DNA of 64,000 nt from Photobacterium atrarenae (lineage in GTDB: Bacteria > Pseudomonadota > Gammaproteobacteria > Enterobacterales > Vibrionaceae), in assembly GCF_024380015.1 (NCBI RefSeq), contig NZ_CP101509.1:1550001-1614000 (forward strand). The letters run 5' to 3'. The position numbers and the translations under genes are program-made. Shown here piece after piece: positions 35,971 through 45,836 of this stretch; positions within the stretch are counted from its first letter, which is position 1, and every line of letters begins with the position of its first letter. The notes beneath the pieces are model-generated. The model was not told where the DNA came from. It did no database searches and saw only the letters and a list, made by a program, of their open reading frames with translations.

Positions 35971-37869
35971 ATGCAAGAATCTGTTACAGAATTTCGCCAG
36001 TTAGATCTGGCCGACACACTACTATCCGCACTTGACACTATGGGCTTCGTTGCGCCGACTCCTATTCAGGCGGCGTCTATTCCTCTCTTGCTAACCGGTA
36101 CTGATGCGCTGGGTAAAGCGCAGACGGGTACTGGTAAAACTGCGGCATTCTCTCTGCCGCTGCTGAACAAGCTGGATCTTGACCAGCGTAAACCACAAGC
36201 AATCGTGATGGCGCCAACGCGTGAGCTGGCAATCCAGGTGGCTGCTGAAATTAAAGTCCTTGGCCAAAACATCAAGGGCCTGAAGGTTCTGGAAATCTAC
36301 GGTGGCGCATCGATCGTTGATCAAATGCGTGCGCTGAAATCAGGTGCACATATCGTGGTGGGTACACCAGGTCGTGTGAAAGATCTGATCTCCCGTGATC
36401 GCTTGCATCTGGACGAAGTGCATACTTTCGTGCTGGATGAAGCCGACGAAATGCTGAAAATGGGCTTCGTTGACGACGTGACCTGGATCATGGAGCAAGC
36501 GCCTGAAACAGCGCAGCGCGTACTGTTCTCCGCCACCATGCCGCCGATCGTGAAAGAAATTGTTGACCGCTTCCTGCGCGAGCCTGCGCGTATCGATGTT
36601 GCCGGCGAAAACCGTACAGTTTCAAAAGTTGAGCAGCAATTCTGGGTCGTGAAGGGCGTCGAGAAAGACGAAGCCATGATGCGTCTGCTGGAAACAGAAG
36701 ATACGGATGCGTCTATCGTTTTCGTTCGTACCCGTCAGGATACTGAGCGTCTGGCGGACTGGCTGTCTGCCCGTGGCTTTAAAGCGGCTGCCCTGCACGG
36801 TGATATCCCGCAATCACTGCGTGAGCGTACCGTTGAGCACATCAAGCGCGGCGTGATTGATATCCTGGTTGCGACCGACGTGGTTGCTCGTGGTCTGGAT
36901 GTGCCGCGTATTACGCACGTATTCAACTACGACATTCCGTTCGATGTTGAGTCATACATTCACCGTATCGGTCGTACCGGCCGTGCAGGTCGTACCGGTA
37001 AAGCGATTCTGTTGGTTCGTACCAACCAGATCCGCATGCTGCGTACCATCGAGCGTGTGACCAAGTCTCGCATGGAAGAAATCCAACTGCCGCTGCGTGA
37101 CGTGGTTGCCGCGTCTCGTCTGAGCCGTCTGGGTGAAGAGCTGGAAGCACAGAAAGAAGAAGCGAGCCTGGAATCTTTCGTTGAGCTGGTTGAGAAGCTG
37201 CAGGAAGGCATTGAAGTTGATGCGACCACCCTGGCTGCGATGCTGCTGAAACGTCAGCAGGGCAACCGTCCGCTGTTCTATAAAGGCCCGGACCCGATGA
37301 TTGCGGCCATTGAGCGTGAGAAGCAGCGTCGTGACCGTCGCCGCGACGAGCGTGGTGGTGAACGCGGTGAACGTGGTGAGCGCCGTGAGCGTCGTTCATT
37401 CAACACCGCTGACTGGGATACGTACCAACTGCAAGTTGGCCGTGAGCAGGGTGTTCAGGTGAAAGATATCGTTGGCGCTATTGCGAACGAGCTGGGTCTG
37501 AACAAAGACAGCATCGGTGCGATCAAACTGGCCCCTGAGCACACGTATGTTCAGTTGCCGAAGAAGATGACCAACGAAGTTGTCTCACAGCTGAAGAAAC
37601 TGCGTATTCGCCAGAAAGAAGCGCAAGCGGTTGTGGTTGAAGATGACGTGCTGCGTGAGCACCGTCGTGGTGGCCGTGATGGTAACCGTGGTGGTTTCCG
37701 TGGCAACGGTAACCGTGAAGGTGGTCGTGGTCGTCGTGACGGTGAGCGTCGCTTTGACCGTAACCGTGGTGGTGATCACCGTGGCAGCTACCGTGGTGAG
37801 CGTAACCATGGCAACGGTAATGACCGTCGTCGCGGTGAGCGTAGCAGCAAGCCACGTTTCGAAGCTTAA
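35971..37869 (+). CDS. deaD: DEAD-box ATP-dependent RNA helicase DeaD/CsdA
   Basis: This 632-residue helicase acts in ribosome assembly and mRNA decay, especially in the cold. Motifs are visible in order: Q motif near residue 30, AQTGTGKTAAF (I), PTRELA (Ia), TPGR, DEAD in LDEADEM (II), SAT (III) and HRIGRTGRAGR (VI). A C-terminal RNA-binding DbpA-type domain lies at about 485-560. An Arg/Gly-rich tail of about 65 residues (RGG-like repeats) ends the protein. Codon use is strongly biased, as in highly expressed genes. It has its own terminator and a long structured leader. Confidence 0.95.
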   Translation: MQESVTEFRQLDLADTLLSALDTMGFVAPTPIQAASIPLLLTGTDALGKAQTGTGKTAAFSLPLLNKLDLDQRKPQAIVMAPTRELAIQVAAEIKVLGQNIKGLKVLEIYGGASIVDQMRALKSGAHIVVGTPGRVKDLISRDRLHLDEVHTFVLDEADEMLKMGFVDDVTWIMEQAPETAQRVLFSATMPPIVKEIVDRFLREPARIDVAGENRTVSKVEQQFWVVKGVEKDEAMMRLLETEDTDASIVFVRTRQDTERLADWLSARGFKAAALHGDIPQSLRERTVEHIKRGVIDILVATDVVARGLDVPRITHVFNYDIPFDVESYIHRIGRTGRAGRTGKAILLVRTNQIRMLRTIERVTKSRMEEIQLPLRDVVAASRLSRLGEELEAQKEEASLESFVELVEKLQEGIEVDATTLAAMLLKRQQGNRPLFYKGPDPMIAAIEREKQRRDRRRDERGGERGERGERRERRSFNTADWDTYQLQVGREQGVQVKDIVGAIANELGLNKDSIGAIKLAPEHTYVQLPKKMTNEVVSQLKKLRIRQKEAQAVVVEDDVLREHRRGGRDGNRGGFRGNGNREGGRGRRDGERRFDRNRGGDHRGSYRGERNHGNGNDRRRGERSSKPRFEA

Positions 37870-37913
37870 GTTGCATTGCGTGATCACACGCTAGCGAACG
37901 AAACATGAAAGCC

Positions 37914-37942
37914 AAGCCGGTCAGTTTACTTGACCGGCTTTT
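37914..37942 (+). terminator. Terminator after deaD
   Basis: AAGCCGGTCA, seven-base loop, TGACCGGCTT then TTC. It is a perfect 10-bp stem. Confidence 0.85.
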
Positions 37943-37980
37943 CTATATCTGCAAGATGTGCGGGTGAGGCTATGGTGGCA

Positions 37981-38949
37981 TCAGTGATGCGGCTGTATAA
38001 ACTCACGAATGGATTGATATGTCATATCACACGCGTTCGGCACCAGTGTTTCCAGGTTGAGGTAGGCGTGAATCATGTCTTTCAGATGTAAGTGCTGGCA
38101 GGGAATGCCGGCTCGTTGCAACCGTAACCGGTAGTGTAGGCCATCATCTTTGATGGGACAGAAACCGGCGGTGATGACCAGGGTTTCCGGGTGGTTGAGG
38201 TTGATCTCTCCATACAATGGGGACACTGACTCCCGGCATTCCCGCTGTTGCAAGTATTGCTGGAAATACCAGTCAATCTTTTTCGTCTCCAGCACGTAGC
38301 CAGTGCTGTTCTCACGTAATGAATCGGCGGTCAGAGTATAGTCCAGGCTGGGATAAATCAGGACCAGCTTATCCACCTTCGGGAATGAATTTGGCCGGGG
38401 AGAGCCTTGTGCTGTTCCTTGGGACGACGACTGCGACTGGATGACGGTAGCGGCGAGGGCACCGCCGGCTGAATCACCTGCCAGAATCACTTTATTTCGA
38501 TAACGGCACTGATAGTGATCCAACGTTGGAAACAATTGGCAGAGGCTGAGAGAAGCATCCGTCAATCCGGCCGGGTATGGGTGCTCCGGAGCAAGCCGGT
38601 AATCAATACTCACAACGATGGCCTGGCTATAGTGTGCAAGTTTCCGGCAAATCGGGTCGTAAACATCAAGATCACCGCACATATGACCACCACCATGGAA
38701 AAATAGCATCACCGGGAGTTCGCTATCGGGCTCAGGGTGGTAGATACGGCAGGGGATTGCGCTTTGGCTGATGGTGCCGTCAACGACTCGGGCGATATCG
38801 GGAGCATGGGGAACAAACTGGGCGGTGAGCCCGGCCAATCCTTGACGGGCTAATGCCGGACTTGGTGCGATCCCGGCTTGCTCAGACTGGCGTAGCAGGG
38901 TGTTGAACTGCTCAAGCCAGATTTGTAGTGGTTGAGGAAGCGTGGCCAT
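37981..38949 (-). CDS. Alpha/beta hydrolase of the hormone-sensitive lipase (HSL) family
   Basis: This 322-residue protein has the oxyanion-hole HGGG (residues 85-88) and the nucleophile elbow GDSAG (158-162, Ser160). An Asp and a terminal His (LKDMIHAYLNLE) complete the likely triad. The lack of a signal peptide implies a cytoplasmic esterase for short acyl esters. AAAGGAAT precedes the start. It overlaps the end of the upstream LysR gene by 38 bp, so the two are translated from one message. The substrate is unknown. Confidence 0.87.
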   Translation of the reverse strand: MATLPQPLQIWLEQFNTLLRQSEQAGIAPSPALARQGLAGLTAQFVPHAPDIARVVDGTISQSAIPCRIYHPEPDSELPVMLFFHGGGHMCGDLDVYDPICRKLAHYSQAIVVSIDYRLAPEHPYPAGLTDASLSLCQLFPTLDHYQCRYRNKVILAGDSAGGALAATVIQSQSSSQGTAQGSPRPNSFPKVDKLVLIYPSLDYTLTADSLRENSTGYVLETKKIDWYFQQYLQQRECRESVSPLYGEINLNHPETLVITAGFCPIKDDGLHYRLRLQRAGIPCQHLHLKDMIHAYLNLETLVPNACDMTYQSIREFIQPHH

Positions 38950-39871
38950 CGTAAATTCCTTTTTTTCGGATGGATTCTATTTCTGGGACCCGCTTAATGA
39001 GATAGTCCTTAAAATTCGCGCAGCGGGCCGGCATGTATTTTCGAGGTTTAAAGTATAAGTTGAGTTCGAATTCGCTGCTAATGTAATTTTTCAGCACCGG
39101 CACCAGATGACCCCGGGCGATGTCTTTGCTGATCAGGCTGATTGGCAGATAGGCGACCCCGCCACTGGCCAAAGCGATATTTTTCAGAATTTCACTGTCA
39201 TCGGCTTCGACTGTCTGGGCAATTTCTACCGAAGTACATTCACCATCAAGTTCAAAGATCCAGCGGTTGCCGCCGACCAGGCTGCTGGCATACAAGCACA
39301 GGTGCTGTTTGAGGTCGTCCGGAATTTTCGGCTCACCAAACTGTTCGATATACGTCGGCGAGCAGCAGGCCATCAAAGGCTCTCGTAGCAAGGAGCGTTT
39401 GACCAGCAGGCTGTCTTTGTCCTGAAAGCCGCGATAGGTGGCATTGGCTCGAATCGCGAAATCTACCTCATGGACGTGGTCGACTTCAAAGGCAGTTTCC
39501 AGCACCACAAAGTTAATTGACGGGTGCTCGGTTAGGTATTCACCGATGATTGGGCTGAGATAGTGTTTCGCGAACAAGGGGGTGCTGGCCAGGCGGATGG
39601 TGCCGCGATCTTCACTGCTCATGTTCTGAACTTCATTGAAGATGTCGTCAATTTCGCTATGGATCCGGGTAAATCGATCATAGAGCCGTTGACCGGCCTG
39701 GGTCGGACTGATTTTACGGGTGGTTCGTCTGAGCAGGCTAACGCCCATACTCTCTTCCAGTTCATTCAGCCAACGACTGGCAGCGGATGCCGAAATCCCG
39801 TTTTGTTTAGCAGCTTCACTGATCGAACCTGACCGTACGACATGAATAAAAAAGACAACCTTGTCTAGCAT
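38912..39871 (-). CDS. LysR-family transcriptional regulator beside the esterase and SDR genes
   Basis: This 319-residue regulator has a winged HTH at the N-terminus (SISEAAKQNGISASAASRWLNELEESMG) and a substrate-binding domain from about residue 90. It belongs by look to the CrgA-like branch (LLRRTTRKISPTQAGQRLYDR). The ATG at 39871 is preferred to an in-frame start at 39943 because the HTH then sits at the usual distance from the N-terminus and TAGGG lies upstream. It is divergent from the SDR gene across about 260 bp, where a TGCAA-N17-TTGCA dyad (39995-40021) could be an operator. Confidence 0.88.
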   Translation of the reverse strand: MLDKVVFFIHVVRSGSISEAAKQNGISASAASRWLNELEESMGVSLLRRTTRKISPTQAGQRLYDRFTRIHSEIDDIFNEVQNMSSEDRGTIRLASTPLFAKHYLSPIIGEYLTEHPSINFVVLETAFEVDHVHEVDFAIRANATYRGFQDKDSLLVKRSLLREPLMACCSPTYIEQFGEPKIPDDLKQHLCLYASSLVGGNRWIFELDGECTSVEIAQTVEADDSEILKNIALASGGVAYLPISLISKDIARGHLVPVLKNYISSEFELNLYFKPRKYMPARCANFKDYLIKRVPEIESIRKKGIYDGHASSTTTNLA

Positions 39872-40129
39872 GTTCAGCCCTAGTGAATATTTAGTCACCA
39901 CCCAGTTATAGCAAACGAGCGTTTGAGAAACCAATGAAATCACTGTGACATCAAAATCTTGCTATTACTTCATCCCTAATACGAAAAGGTGATTTGCAAC
40001 AATGTTGGTAATGGTATTGCATATTTCATCTAAGATAGGGGGAAATAACGGAGTTAGTGACGAAAAGTGTTTCCCACGCTGTTCACTTTCTGGATGTCAT
40101 ACCTGGTACAGGTATTAAGGATGAGGGAA

Positions 40130-40867
40130 ATGATGCTGAAAGATAAAATTTGTGTTGTAACCGGTGGCGCGCAGGGGATTGGCCGTTGCATTGTGGAAAC
40201 GTTTGCAAACCAAGATGCAAAAATGGTGTATGCCTGCGATATGAATACATCGGACATGACGGATCTGGAGTCGCAATTTGCGAATGTTCGTGCGATTGAG
40301 CTCAATGTGTGTGATCGCTCGAGCATCGTTCATTTTGTTGAGCAGGTTAAAACGGAATTTGGCCGCATTGATGTGCTGGTGAACAACGCTGGGATCACCC
40401 GGGATAACCTGATTGAGAAAATGACCGAGGAAGAATGGGATTTGGTCGCCGATGTGAATCTCAAAGGGGTCTTTAACATGACGCAGGCCGTGGCACCCCT
40501 GATGATGGACAATGGCAAAGGCTCAATTATTACCATGTCTTCCATTGTCGGCACAGACGGTAACATCGGCCAGAGCAATTATGCAGCGACCAAAGGCGGC
40601 GTAATTGCCATGACCAAAGGCTGGTCGAAAGAGTTTGCCCGCAAAGGTGCGGAGGTACGGGCAAACTGCATTGCCCCCGGATTTATCGAAACACCGATGA
40701 CCGTAGATCTGCCGGAGAAAGTGCTGGATTATATGAAAGGAAAAACGGCTCTGAAGCGGATGGGGAAACCCCTGGACATCGCTGAGGGAGCTTTATTCCT
40801 TGCCAGTGACCGCTCGGCCTTTATTACCGGGCAGACGTTGAAAATTGATGGCGGGTTGGTGATCTAA
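40130..40867 (+). CDS. Short-chain dehydrogenase/reductase, FabG-like
   Basis: This protein of about 245 residues has a Rossmann start VVTGGAQGIGR (TGxxxGxG), the NNAGITRDN motif, and a catalytic Ser-Tyr-Lys set (SSIVGTDGNIGQSNYAATKGG). This is the layout of 3-oxoacyl-ACP reductase-type enzymes. The likely cofactor is NADP(H) or NAD(H); an acidic residue after strand 2 (CDMNTSD) leans towards NAD(H). Two ATGs (40130 and 40133) follow GAGGGAA. It is divergent from a LysR regulator and an esterase, so a small catabolic or fatty-acid-related locus is plausible. It is not in a fab operon. Confidence 0.86.
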   Translation: MMLKDKICVVTGGAQGIGRCIVETFANQDAKMVYACDMNTSDMTDLESQFANVRAIELNVCDRSSIVHFVEQVKTEFGRIDVLVNNAGITRDNLIEKMTEEEWDLVADVNLKGVFNMTQAVAPLMMDNGKGSIITMSSIVGTDGNIGQSNYAATKGGVIAMTKGWSKEFARKGAEVRANCIAPGFIETPMTVDLPEKVLDYMKGKTALKRMGKPLDIAEGALFLASDRSAFITGQTLKIDGGLVI

Positions 40868-40902
40868 CAGCAGGCTTGCAGCCTTTAGGCTCGCTGTTTT
40901 CA

Positions 40903-40942
40903 AACACAAAAGCCACAGGTTCAAGTCCGTGGCTTTTGTGTT
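40903..40942. terminator. Bidirectional terminator between the SDR and LprI-MliC genes
   Basis: AACACAAAAGCCAC and GTGGCTTTTGTGTT are perfect 14-bp arms around a 12-base loop, with T-rich arm ends on both strands between convergent genes. Confidence 0.85.
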
Positions 40943-41025
40943 CCCGGCATTTGATCATTACAGCTGTGATTCCGCCAAGAGCGCCATAGTTCTACCAAGA
41001 ACTCGGTTGCAGTAACCAGGCCTGT

Positions 41026-41628
41026 TTATTTTCCAACTGGCTGGCAGGTCAGCGTTTCACTGAGCCAGGTCACTCTGGCTTCCCCCTGATGCTCCCAGTA
41101 CTCGACATTACGGCCGGTGTATTTGCTGCCGCTGGCAGCAGGGGCGATGAGAGCAATGACTTGATCATCCCCCCAGGTCAAGACGGCACTGTGCGGATCG
41201 GTTTGCGAGTAGAATACGGCGGTGAACGGTTTGTCCGTTTCATTGCACTTGAACGCGACCGGTTCAGGAACCTCCAGCAGGCCGCCGGTAATTTGTAATT
41301 CTACAATCCGGTTTTTGTATTCTGATTCAACACAGGCTTTTTTGTCATCGGCTTTCCAGCAATCATTGCGGCCTTTGATCCAGCCTCGCTGCATCGCTTT
41401 GGCCGTTGCTTGCTCTGACTGCGGATAGTTTGCCATCGCGGCCGGGAAGACTTCTGCCATGTGCCGGTCCAGCGTGGCGAGATCATCCTCCTGACAGATC
41501 AGCTCCTCAATGGTGCCGGATGCCTGACTGCAGTCAAAGCTGGGGGTTGCGGCCAGTGCGGCGCCTGGCAACGCGGAAACAGAAAGCCCGGCACAGAGCA
41601 GAACGGGGAAAGTCAGTGGTTTATTCAT
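41026..41628 (-). CDS. LprI-MliC two-domain putative lysozyme inhibitor, exported
   Basis: This 200-residue protein has a signal peptide (MNKPLTFPVLLCAGLSVSALPGAALA). An LprI-type domain follows (about 30-115: FDCSQASGTIEELICQEDDLATLD, with paired Cys), then an MliC/C-type lysozyme inhibitor domain (about 125-198: FKCNETDKPFTAVFY, SGSKYTGRNVEYWEHQGEARVTW). MliC domains plug the active site of c-type lysozyme, and LprI domains also appear in lysozyme inhibition. The joined pair should protect peptidoglycan from host or competitor lysozyme in the periplasm. The start follows GAGGTT. It lacks a lipobox, so it is probably soluble. Confidence 0.82.
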   Translation of the reverse strand: MNKPLTFPVLLCAGLSVSALPGAALAATPSFDCSQASGTIEELICQEDDLATLDRHMAEVFPAAMANYPQSEQATAKAMQRGWIKGRNDCWKADDKKACVESEYKNRIVELQITGGLLEVPEPVAFKCNETDKPFTAVFYSQTDPHSAVLTWGDDQVIALIAPAASGSKYTGRNVEYWEHQGEARVTWLSETLTCQPVGK

Positions 41629-41710
41629 AGTAACCTCATTGAACAGCATGGGGAGAATGGCAATAAGTATGGAAGCAGGCCAGACAGAATGAAAGCGGGC
41701 AATGGGATGT

Positions 41711-41736
41711 TAGCCGCTTCTGTATCGAAGCGGCTG
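41711..41736 (-). repeat. Hairpin just beyond rbsR
   Basis: AGCCGCTTC and GAAGCGGCT form a perfect 9-bp stem without a T run. It probably stabilises the 3' end of the rbs transcript rather than terminating it alone. Confidence 0.5.
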
Positions 41737-41743
41737 GATAGCG

Positions 41744-42751
41744 TTAGGGGGTGAGTGTCTTGACGCTGTCACGGACCATCAGGGTCGGTTCCAGTTGGAT
41801 CACCTGGTTGGTTGTCCGTTTGTTCTGGATTTTATCCAGTAGGGTATCGACCGCTTGTTGCCCTAAGCGGTGCTTGGGCTGGTGGATTGTGGTCAGGGAG
41901 GGTGTGATATATTTTGCCAGCTTGATGTCGTCATAGCCTACAATCGACAGATCGTCCGGGACCCGGATCCCTTTTTTGTGCGCGGTGTTGATCACGCCCA
42001 TCGCCATCATATCGTTACAGACAAACAGGGCTGTCGGCAGTGGGCCGCGTAGATACAATTCATTGAAAGCCGCTTCTCCGCCTTCGCACTCGAAACTACC
42101 GGCAATGATCCAGTCCGGATTGATGATCAGCCCGGCTTCTTCCATTGCTTGAGTAAAACCAGACAGGCGCTGCTGTGCCGTCAGTTTATCCAATGGCCCG
42201 GTCAGGCAGCCGATTTGGGTATGGCCCTGTTCAATCAAGTGGCGAGTGGCCAGATAGCCGCCATGATGCGAGTTATCCTGGATTTTGTCACTCGGGAAGT
42301 CGGTTGGTCCCCAGTCCATGACCACAGTTGGCACCGGCTGGTGACGGCCGAACAGATCAAATGACTTTTCTTCGACTTCGCTGCACATCAGCAGCAGGCC
42401 GTCGACCCGCTTTTGCAGCAGGGTATCGAGGTTGGCGTGCATGCGCTCGATATCCCCTTCGGTATTACACAGGATCAGGTTATAGCCGTGCTGATAGCAG
42501 CGGCGTTCAACACCCTTGACTACTTCACCGTAGAAGGGATTGGTCGAGGTGGTGACCAGCATCCCGAAGGTGCGGGTATGGTTGACTTTCAGACTGCGTG
42601 CCAGGGCTGACGGGGCGTAGTTGAGTGCTTCAACCGCCGCCATGACCCGGGTAGAAATGTCTTCACTGACAAAGCGAGTTTTATTCAGCACGTGGCTGAC
42701 GGTTGAGGTCGAGACCCCGGCCTGTTTTGCCACATCTTTGATTGTCGCCAT
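41744..42751 (-). CDS. rbsR: Ribose operon repressor, LacI family
   Basis: This 335-residue repressor has a LacI-type HTH (MATIKDVAKQAGVSTSTVSHVLNKTRFVSE) and hinge (ALNYAPSALARSLK). A periplasmic-binding-like effector domain follows (TRTFGMLVTTSTNPFY, then GYDDIKLAKYITPSLTTIHQP). The start at 42751 follows AGGGAGT; an upstream in-frame extension overlaps rbsK and is rejected. It ends the rbsDACBKR operon and should repress it through the palindromes at 47865-47926 until ribose or a derivative binds. Confidence 0.94.
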   Translation of the reverse strand: MATIKDVAKQAGVSTSTVSHVLNKTRFVSEDISTRVMAAVEALNYAPSALARSLKVNHTRTFGMLVTTSTNPFYGEVVKGVERRCYQHGYNLILCNTEGDIERMHANLDTLLQKRVDGLLLMCSEVEEKSFDLFGRHQPVPTVVMDWGPTDFPSDKIQDNSHHGGYLATRHLIEQGHTQIGCLTGPLDKLTAQQRLSGFTQAMEEAGLIINPDWIIAGSFECEGGEAAFNELYLRGPLPTALFVCNDMMAMGVINTAHKKGIRVPDDLSIVGYDDIKLAKYITPSLTTIHQPKHRLGQQAVDTLLDKIQNKRTTNQVIQLEPTLMVRDSVKTLTP

Positions 42752-42832
42752 AATGACTCCCTGAACGCTCTCGTGAATAGGAGAGCAGCCTGCCGCCAAG
42801 GCCGTCGTTTCGGCATCGGGCAGGCGGTTCAA

Positions 42833-43750
42833 TTAATGTTCCATCAGAAAACGTTCGACTTCGCGCCGATATGGAATAGATGTTTGTGCCCCCATGCGGG
42901 TCACAGAAATCGCCGCCGCAGCATGGGCAAAACGAATCGCTTTGTCCAGCGTGATGCCTTCTTGCATCGCCGTCAGCAGGGCGCCGTTGAAGGTATCGCC
43001 GGCAGCTGTGGTATCGCAGGCTTCGACACGGAACCCCGGCACTTGGCGACCCTGGCCCTGCTCACTGATCCACACACCCTGGCTGCCGAGGGTGATCATG
43101 ACTTGCGGGATCCCTTTGCCGTGCAGGATATCGGCAGCCTGTTGGGCCGAAGCGGTGTCTGTTACCTGAATGCCCGTCAGCAGCTCGGCTTCGGTTTCAT
43201 TCGGGGTGATGAGGTCGACCAGTTGCAGCAACTTATCTGAGAGTGCTCGGGCCGGCGCCGGATTGAGCACGACCCGGGTACCGGATTGTTTGGCAATACG
43301 GGCTGCCGACTCGATAGTTTCTACCGGTGTTTCAAGTTGCATCAGTAAGGTATCGGCTTGTTCAATCAGCGGTTGGTGCGGGAGGAGGCGCTCGGGTGTC
43401 AGTCGGGCGTTGGCTTCCGCGGAAATACAGATACTGTTCTCGCCGGTTTCGGCAACCTGGATCATGGCAATGCCGGTTGGTATATCGGCTTCAATCATCA
43501 CCGCATCAGTGTTGATGCCCTCACGGGCAAAGGTTTCACGCATCTCGTGGCCGAAGCTGTCATCGCCGACACAGGCGATAAAGGCGATGTCTGCCCCCAG
43601 ACGCGATGCAGCGACCGCCTGGTTCGCGCCTTTGCCCCCCGGGATCACCTGATAGGTATGACCGTGTAATGTTTCTCCCGGGCGCGGGAACGAGGCGACT
43701 TGCAGCACATGGTCGGCATTGACACTGCCGAGGACGACTAATTTGTTCAT
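42833..43750 (-). CDS. rbsK: Ribokinase
   Basis: This 305-residue PfkB-family sugar kinase phosphorylates D-ribose to ribose-5-phosphate. It has the N-terminal signature VIPGGKGANQAVAASRLGAD and the C-terminal anion-hole/base motif DTTAAGDTFNGALL, where AAGD carries the catalytic Asp as in E. coli RbsK. It lies between rbsB and rbsR, after a 145-bp gap with a large hairpin that likely sets its expression below the binding-protein level. Confidence 0.95.
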   Translation of the reverse strand: MNKLVVLGSVNADHVLQVASFPRPGETLHGHTYQVIPGGKGANQAVAASRLGADIAFIACVGDDSFGHEMRETFAREGINTDAVMIEADIPTGIAMIQVAETGENSICISAEANARLTPERLLPHQPLIEQADTLLMQLETPVETIESAARIAKQSGTRVVLNPAPARALSDKLLQLVDLITPNETEAELLTGIQVTDTASAQQAADILHGKGIPQVMITLGSQGVWISEQGQGRQVPGFRVEACDTTAAGDTFNGALLTAMQEGITLDKAIRFAHAAAAISVTRMGAQTSIPYRREVERFLMEH

Positions 43751-43850
43751 AGTGAAACCTTTATAATTTTATACTTGCCGTGACAATCGGGCCAAAATCT
43801 ATGGGTTAACCGGGCGCTGGCGTGGCTAAACCATACACACTGGGTGGATG

Positions 43851-43890
43851 ACAGGGCAGGTATCCGGGTGGCACCGGGACACCTGCCTGT
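43851..43890 (-). repeat. Hairpin between rbsB and rbsK
   Basis: ACAGGGCAGGT and ACCTGCCTGT pair with one bulged G, enclosing CCGG/CCGG complementarity. A stable stem after rbsB fits 3' protection of the abundant rbsB message. Confidence 0.6.
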
Positions 43891-43895
43891 GGATT

Positions 43896-44774
43896 TTACT
43901 GAGTGATCACTTTCAGTGGTACCGGAATGTTGGCTTCAACTTGCTCACCTTTCAATACCTTATCGGCAGTTTCGACGCCCAGCGCACCAATCAGGTCGGG
44001 TTGTTGCGCGATGGTGGCACCCAGCTTGCCGCGTTTCACTGCTGCAATGCCGTCATCTGTGCCGTCGAAGCCGACAATCAGCACCTCTTTGCCTGATGCC
44101 TGAACCGCACGCAGGGCACCGAGTGCCATTTCGTCATTCTGGGCGAATACGGCCTGGACATCCGGGTTGGCAGCCAGCATGTTTTCCATCACGTTGAGGC
44201 CCTTGGTGCGGTCAAAGTCAGCCGGCTGGCTGGCCAGCAGGTTCAGTTCGTTGGTTTTCACGGCGTTCATGAAGCCCTGACCACGTTCACGGGCAGCAGA
44301 GGTACCGGCAATCCCTTCCAGTTGGATTACCCGGGCTTTCTCGCCGACTTTTTCCATGATGAACTGACCGGCCATTTCACCCCCGGCAACGTTATCTGAT
44401 GCGATATGGCTGACCACTTTGCCCCGGCTCGCGCCGCGATCCAGGGTCAGGACCGGGATCTCAGAGCGGTTGGCCATGCGAATGGCATTCGAGACTGCAT
44501 CGGAGTCCGTCGGGTTGATCAGGATGGCTTTGACGCCGCGCACGGTCAGATCTTCGATGTTCGACAGCTCTTTGCTCGGATCGTTTTGTGAATCCAGCAC
44601 AATCAGTTTGTAACCCAGCTCCTGTGCTTTGGCTTCCGCGCCTTCTTTCATGGTGACAAAGAATGGGTTGTTCAGGGTGGAGACGACCATGGCCATGGTG
44701 TCCTGGGCAGCCGCAGTGGTGCTGAACGAGGCGGACAGGACGGCAGCAGAGATAAGGGTGGCTAACTTTTTCAT
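43896..44774 (-). CDS. rbsB: Ribose ABC transporter substrate-binding protein
   Basis: This 292-residue periplasmic protein has the signal peptide [23 protein letters not shown]. The mature RbsB pattern follows: [64 protein letters not shown] and [12 protein letters not shown]. It binds D-ribose and docks on RbsC. It is the fourth gene of the rbs operon. Confidence 0.96.
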   Translation of the reverse strand: MKKLATLISAAVLSASFSTTAAAQDTMAMVVSTLNNPFFVTMKEGAEAKAQELGYKLIVLDSQNDPSKELSNIEDLTVRGVKAILINPTDSDAVSNAIRMANRSEIPVLTLDRGASRGKVVSHIASDNVAGGEMAGQFIMEKVGEKARVIQLEGIAGTSAARERGQGFMNAVKTNELNLLASQPADFDRTKGLNVMENMLAANPDVQAVFAQNDEMALGALRAVQASGKEVLIVGFDGTDDGIAAVKRGKLGATIAQQPDLIGALGVETADKVLKGEQVEANIPVPLKVITQ

Positions 44775-44852
44775 TGTGATTTCCTTCTACAGTTGTCGGG
44801 TGATTGCGGGCCGGGGGAAGCCCGCAGTGCCGGCCGAAACCGGCGTCAGAGG

Positions 44853-45836
44853 TTACTTGTTTTTGTTATCGACCATGACCGCCAGCAGGATCACGCTTGC
44901 TTTGGCAATCATTTGGTAATAGGACGAGACGTCCAGCAGGTTGAGGGCGTTGTTCAAAAAGCCGATGATTAGCGCGCCGATCAAGGTGCCCATGATGCGG
45001 CCTTTACCGCCGGCTAAACTGGTGCCGCCAAGAACAACTGCGGCGATGGCATCCAGCTCGTAGCCCATCCCGGCAGTCGGCTGCGCTGACGAGAGGCGAG
45101 AGGTGACAATGATCCCGGCCAGGGCTGCCAACAGGCCGCAGATGGCGTAGACACCAATCTTGACGCGATCCACGTTGATCCCGGACAGGCGTGTAGCGGA
45201 TTCGTTGCCGCCCAGCGCATAAACATAGCGGCCAAAGCGGGTGTGGTTCAGCAGGTACCAGATCGCAGCAAAAACAATCACCATCAGCCAGATTGGCACC
45301 GGGATCCCCAGCGCGTAGCCGGTTCCGAACCAGGCAAAGTTGTCAGCCACATCGGTAAAGCCTGTCGATACCGGGCGGCCATCGGTGAAGACCATGGTCA
45401 CACCGCGCAGCAGGGTCATGGTGACCAGCGTTGCAATGAAGGCCTGAACCTTGCCTTTGGCAATGATGACCCCACTGATGGCGCCGAGCGCAGCACCGGC
45501 CAGCAGGGCTGTCGGTACCGCCACCATCACCGGTACTTCCATGCCAATCAGGGTTGCGGCAAAGGCCCCGGCCAGAGCCAGAACGGAGCCGACGCTGAGA
45601 TCAATCCCGGCGGTCAGGATCACCAGGGTCATCCCGACGGCGATAATGGCATTGACCGAGGTCTGGCGAAGAATGTTGAGAATATTGTCGAGGGTAAAGA
45701 AGTTCGGGTTCAGAAATGACACCACGACAATCAGAAAGATCAGCGCGATCAGGGACTTTTGTTCTATCAACCAGGCTTTACTGAACAGCTTTTTGCTGCC
45801 GTTGGTCGGGGAGTTGGACATTGCGTTGGTGCTCAT
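44853..45836 (-). CDS. rbsC: Ribose ABC transporter permease
   Basis: This 327-residue inner-membrane protein has eight to ten hydrophobic helices. RbsC segments are [22 protein letters not shown] and [24 protein letters not shown], the conserved cytoplasmic loop that contacts RbsA. Its start overlaps the rbsA stop by 4 bp (ATGA), so the two are translationally coupled. Confidence 0.96.
   Translation of the reverse strand: MSTNAMSNSPTNGSKKLFSKAWLIEQKSLIALIFLIVVVSFLNPNFFTLDNILNILRQTSVNAIIAVGMTLVILTAGIDLSVGSVLALAGAFAATLIGMEVPVMVAVPTALLAGAALGAISGVIIAKGKVQAFIATLVTMTLLRGVTMVFTDGRPVSTGFTDVADNFAWFGTGYALGIPVPIWLMVIVFAAIWYLLNHTRFGRYVYALGGNESATRLSGINVDRVKIGVYAICGLLAALAGIIVTSRLSSAQPTAGMGYELDAIAAVVLGGTSLAGGKGRIMGTLIGALIIGFLNNALNLLDVSSYYQMIAKASVILLAVMVDNKNK

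Noticed and set aside
37523..37915. Long antisense ORFs rich in His/Gly or Thr/Val opposite the deaD 3' end
   Set aside because: They are products of the repetitive Arg/Gly codons of the helicase tail read on the other strand; there is no ribosome-binding site and no family.
39995..40021. Strong operator for the LysR/SDR divergent pair
   Set aside because: The TGCAA/TTGCA dyad has only 5-bp arms with a 17-bp spacer in AT-rich sequence. It is mentioned with the LysR entry but not claimed as a site.
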